Shown here piece by piece: positions 14,086 to 15,419 of a stretch of 15,419 nt of DNA. The position numbers were made by a program, and so were the translations under genes. The notes below the pieces were generated by a model. That model searched no databases. It saw nothing but the letters and a program-made list of their open reading frames with translations, and had not been told where the DNA came from. Origin of the DNA: Hydrogenophilales bacterium RIFOXYD1_FULL_62_11 (lineage in GTDB: Bacteria > Pseudomonadota > Gammaproteobacteria > Burkholderiales > Thiobacillaceae); assembly GCA_001802655.1 (NCBI GenBank), contig MGZO01000077.1:40134-55552 (forward strand), written 5' to 3'. The stretch's first letter is position 1. Every line of letters starts with the position of its first letter.

Positions 14086-14115
14086 TGTCCTAAGCTGATT
14101 CAGAAGCTTAGGACA
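14086..14115. repeat. Perfect 11-bp inverted repeat, operator-like or RNA hairpin
   Basis: Arms TGTCCTAAGCT (14086-14096) and AGCTTAGGACA (14105-14115) flank an 8-nt loop GATTCAGA. It is not followed by a T-run, so it is not an intrinsic terminator. It lies just after an AT-rich, -10-like stretch and before a set of hairpins ending in a terminator, where it could be a repressor site or the first stem of an RNA. Confidence 0.7.
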
Positions 14116-14233
14116 TGATGTGCTGGTCGTCCCCGGATCCGAACCCACGCGCCCGAGCCTTGGAGAGTGGTTTCAGCCGGGTCATTCGGACTGGCGTAGC
14201 CGCCACGGGAAAAGGCGTCCGGAACGCCTTTTT
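14116..14233 (+). ncRNA. Candidate small structured RNA ending at an intrinsic terminator
   Basis: Successive stems can be drawn on the plus strand: TCCGAA-CCC (14138-14146) pairs with GGG-TCA-TTCGGA (14179-14190, TCA bulged), TGGCG (14192-14196) pairs with CGCCA (14201-14205), and a classical terminator follows at 14210-14233. The terminator lies about 285 bp past the nearest upstream gene and about 90 bp before the next, so it is poorly explained by either. Length would be roughly 120-150 nt, depending on whether the palindrome at 14086-14115 is transcribed. No known RNA family was recognised. Confidence 0.35.
14210..14233 (+). terminator. Rho-independent terminator, bidirectional sequence
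   Basis: AAAAGGCGT (14210-14218), a 5-nt loop CCGGA and ACGCCTTTT (14224-14232) pair perfectly and are followed by one more T. The leading A-run makes it functional in principle on the minus strand too. No recognised gene ends close upstream on the plus strand. Confidence 0.85.
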
Positions 14234-14325
14234 GGCGGAACGCTTCTCGCCCGGTCGACCCGGGCGCCAGCGGCGGCAGACTCCAGCGGCCAACACGGAC
14301 TCCGGTCCGGAAATCGAGGTGACCC

Positions 14326-14769
14326 ATGAAGACACTGCATTACACCACCGTAATCGATGCGCCCCGACAGCATGTGTGGCACGTCATGCTGGGCGCCGAG
14401 ACCTACAAGACATGGACCAGTGCATTCGCCGATGGCTCGTACTTCGAAGGCTCATGGGACGAAGGCCAAACGATCCGGTTCCTGATTCCTGACGGCAGAG
14501 GGATGGTATCGATGATCGCCCGCAACCGGCCGTACGAGTTTGTCTCCATCAGGCACCTCGGCATCATCAAGGATGGCATCGACGATACCGAAAGCGAAGC
14601 CGCCCGTAACTGGACCCCGGCCTACGAAAACTACACGTTTTCTGACGCGGGCACGGCCACCGAGCTCAAGATCGACGTTGACACGGAGCAGGAGTTCGAG
14701 ACCTACATGGAGGACACCTGGCCCAAGGCCCTGGCAAAGTTGAAGGCGCTGTGCGAGGCGGCGGCATGA
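14326..14769 (+). CDS. SRPBCC (AHSA1-like START-superfamily) protein, 147 aa
   Basis: A cytoplasmic helix-grip fold protein with a cavity for a hydrophobic ligand. The family pattern is clear: an N-terminal strand MKTLHYTTVIDAPRQHVWHVM, LGAETYKTWTSAF, a GSYFEGSWDEGQTIRFL strand pair, and the long C-terminal helix WPKALAKLKALCEAAA. SRPBCC proteins bind or convert varied small hydrophobic molecules, and the ligand cannot be predicted here. GAGGTGA lies three bases before ATG 14326, a strong ribosome site. The stop overlaps the start of a second SRPBCC gene (ATGA), so the two are made together and may interact. Confidence 0.87.
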   Translation: MKTLHYTTVIDAPRQHVWHVMLGAETYKTWTSAFADGSYFEGSWDEGQTIRFLIPDGRGMVSMIARNRPYEFVSIRHLGIIKDGIDDTESEAARNWTPAYENYTFSDAGTATELKIDVDTEQEFETYMEDTWPKALAKLKALCEAAA

Positions 14770-15164
14770 AAGCACACACCCATTCCGTCACCATTGCGGC
14801 GCCACCGGCGCGCGTTTATGCGTTTGCCTCCAACCCGCAAAACCTGCCGCGCTGGGTGCCGTCGTTCTTTGAATCGGTCGAACGGATCGACGGCGAGTGG
14901 GTGGCGCAGTCGCCGCTGGGGCGCGTCACGGTCGAGTTTGTTCACGACAACGATCTGGGCGTGCTCGACCACACCGTCACGCTTCCCTCCGGCGCCCGGC
15001 TCACCAACCCGATGCGGGTCATTTCCAATGGGGACGGCAGCGAACTCCTGTTTACGCTCATCCAGCACGAAGACATGACCGACCAGCAATTCCAGGAAGA
15101 TGCCGAACTCGTCCTGAGCGATCTCCACACCCTGCAACGACTGCTCGAGTCGCCGAGCGCGTAA
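14766..15164 (+). CDS. Second SRPBCC-family protein (polyketide cyclase-like), 132 aa
   Basis: A further helix-grip protein, clearly diverged from its neighbour. It begins MKAHTHSVTIAAPPARVYAF, followed by NPQNLPRWVPSFFESVERID, a run of antiparallel strands (WVAQSPLGRVTVEFV, VLDHTVTLPSGARLTN, ELLFTLIQ) and a C-terminal helix VLSDLHTLQRLLESP. I chose ATG 14766, which overlaps the preceding stop as ATGA and has GAGG seven bases upstream; an in-frame ATG at 14751 would add MRGGG, lies inside the previous gene and is less likely. Ligand unknown. The gene converges on the dioxygenase gene with 44 bp between the stops and no obvious terminator. Confidence 0.85.
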   Translation: MKAHTHSVTIAAPPARVYAFASNPQNLPRWVPSFFESVERIDGEWVAQSPLGRVTVEFVHDNDLGVLDHTVTLPSGARLTNPMRVISNGDGSELLFTLIQHEDMTDQQFQEDAELVLSDLHTLQRLLESPSA

Positions 15165-15208
15165 AGTCAGACGCGGCAGCACCGTGACAGGCTTGACGGC
15201 CTTCACCC

Positions 15209-15419
15209 CTACCCGAAGCTGAAGGCGGACAGGGTGGTTTCCATGACCCGGTCAGAAAACACGCGCTGGCCCCTGTTCTGCCCCGCCGCACCTGCCACCA
15301 CCATCAAGGGCAGCAGGTGTTCCTCGGCATGCGGTGGATGTGACAGTCGTGCAGATGGCGCCTGCACCCAGTCGAGCAGCGCTTGATGGCGTTGCTGCGG
15401 CTCGGCCTCCACCGCACGG
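15209..15419 (-). CDS. C-terminal end of class III extradiol dioxygenase (4,5-DOPA dioxygenase / YgiD type), partial
   Basis: The gene runs in from the right edge, so only about 70 C-terminal residues are seen. They read HQALLDWVQAPSARLSHPP, EEHLLPLMVVAGAAG, GQRVFSDRVMETTLSAFSFG, which fits the conserved tail of DODA-type (LigB-like) ring-opening dioxygenases such as E. coli YgiD. Such enzymes use a non-haem metal to open catechol rings. The metal-ligand residues of the N-terminal part lie outside the window, so activity cannot be checked. The GTG at 15412 is an internal valine codon, not the start. Confidence 0.82.
   Translation of the reverse strand, partial: RAVEAEPQQRHQALLDWVQAPSARLSHPPHAEEHLLPLMVVAGAAGQNRGQRVFSDRVMETTLSAFSFG

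Larger units (their letters stand above)
13928..14325. other. 398-bp intergenic region with palindrome, hairpins and terminator
   Basis: No convincing protein gene is present. The left part (13928-14085) has no clear terminator for the upstream gene. From 14086 on there is a perfect 11-bp palindrome, a long interrupted stem (14138-14190), a short hairpin (14192-14205), an intrinsic terminator (14210-14233) and a CGCCCGG-TCGAC-CCGGGCG hairpin (14248-14266). A weak TTGCAT...AAATAT promoter-like pair lies around 14054-14084. The SRPBCC promoter should lie after the terminator, but no clear one is visible. Confidence 0.6.

Noticed and set aside
14086..14115. dif/attC-type recombination site
   Set aside because: The arms do not match the XerC/XerD or integron core consensus and no recombinase or cassette lies nearby.
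14115..14210. tRNA-like T-arm on the minus strand (GGGTTCGGATCC)
   Set aside because: The flanking bases do not make a T-stem and no acceptor or anticodon stem can be built around it.
14115..14492. Plus-strand open frame of 125 codons starting in the palindrome
   Set aside because: No properly spaced ribosome site, an Arg/Pro/Ser-rich composition, it crosses the intrinsic terminator and runs out of frame into the SRPBCC gene.

Overview
The window looks like chromosomal DNA of a GC-rich Gram-negative bacterium, most likely a betaproteobacterium. The signs are lipobox-bearing OmpA/DUF4398 envelope lipoproteins, Shine-Dalgarno-led genes with high third-position GC, and a small hypothetical protein of a type I associate with betaproteobacteria. 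The lineage is inferred from memory of these families, not from a search. I see no rRNA, tRNA, CRISPR array, insertion sequence or phage gene.

Layout. Positions 1-1679: the possible tail of an upstream plus-strand gene, then on the minus strand a membrane diguanylate cyclase with CHASE3-like sensor topology followed by a small GIY-YIG-type protein. Positions 1852-4368: a minus-strand envelope block of a DUF4398 lipoprotein, a DUF4398-like/OmpA lipoprotein and a separate glycine-zipper/OmpA lipoprotein, with two strong hairpins and a good promoter. Positions 4479-9764: a minus-strand run of P2-type cation ATPase, CPA2 cation:proton antiporter with an NAD-binding domain, and tandem universal stress protein; junctions of 13 bp and a 4-bp ATGA overlap indicate one operon for ion homeostasis and stress. 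Positions 9867-10956: a VTT/DedA-like membrane protein behind a 134-aa hypothetical protein, visibly lower in GC than the ATPase. Positions 11185-12003: a membrane-anchored alpha/beta hydrolase divergent from that pair. Positions 11941-12457, minus: a 17-codon small ORF with a strong ribosome site, a 90-aa hypothetical gene that seems to depend on it, and a coding-like stretch without a normal start. Positions 12646-13927: an exported seven-bladed propeller protein and an 86-aa hypothetical. Positions 13928-14325: no convincing gene, but a perfect palindrome, stacked hairpins and a textbook intrinsic terminator that together look like a small-RNA locus. Positions 14326-15164: two SRPBCC proteins joined by an ATGA overlap. 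Positions 15209-15419: the C-terminal end of an extradiol dioxygenase of the 4,5-DOPA dioxygenase type, entering from the right edge.

Most of the window is ordinary housekeeping and accessory sequence. The points most worth following are the unexplained structured locus at 14086-14233, the small ORF coupled to the 90-aa gene with the broken-looking frame behind it, and the altered ion-site residues of the P-type ATPase. No complete undescribed system is demonstrated.
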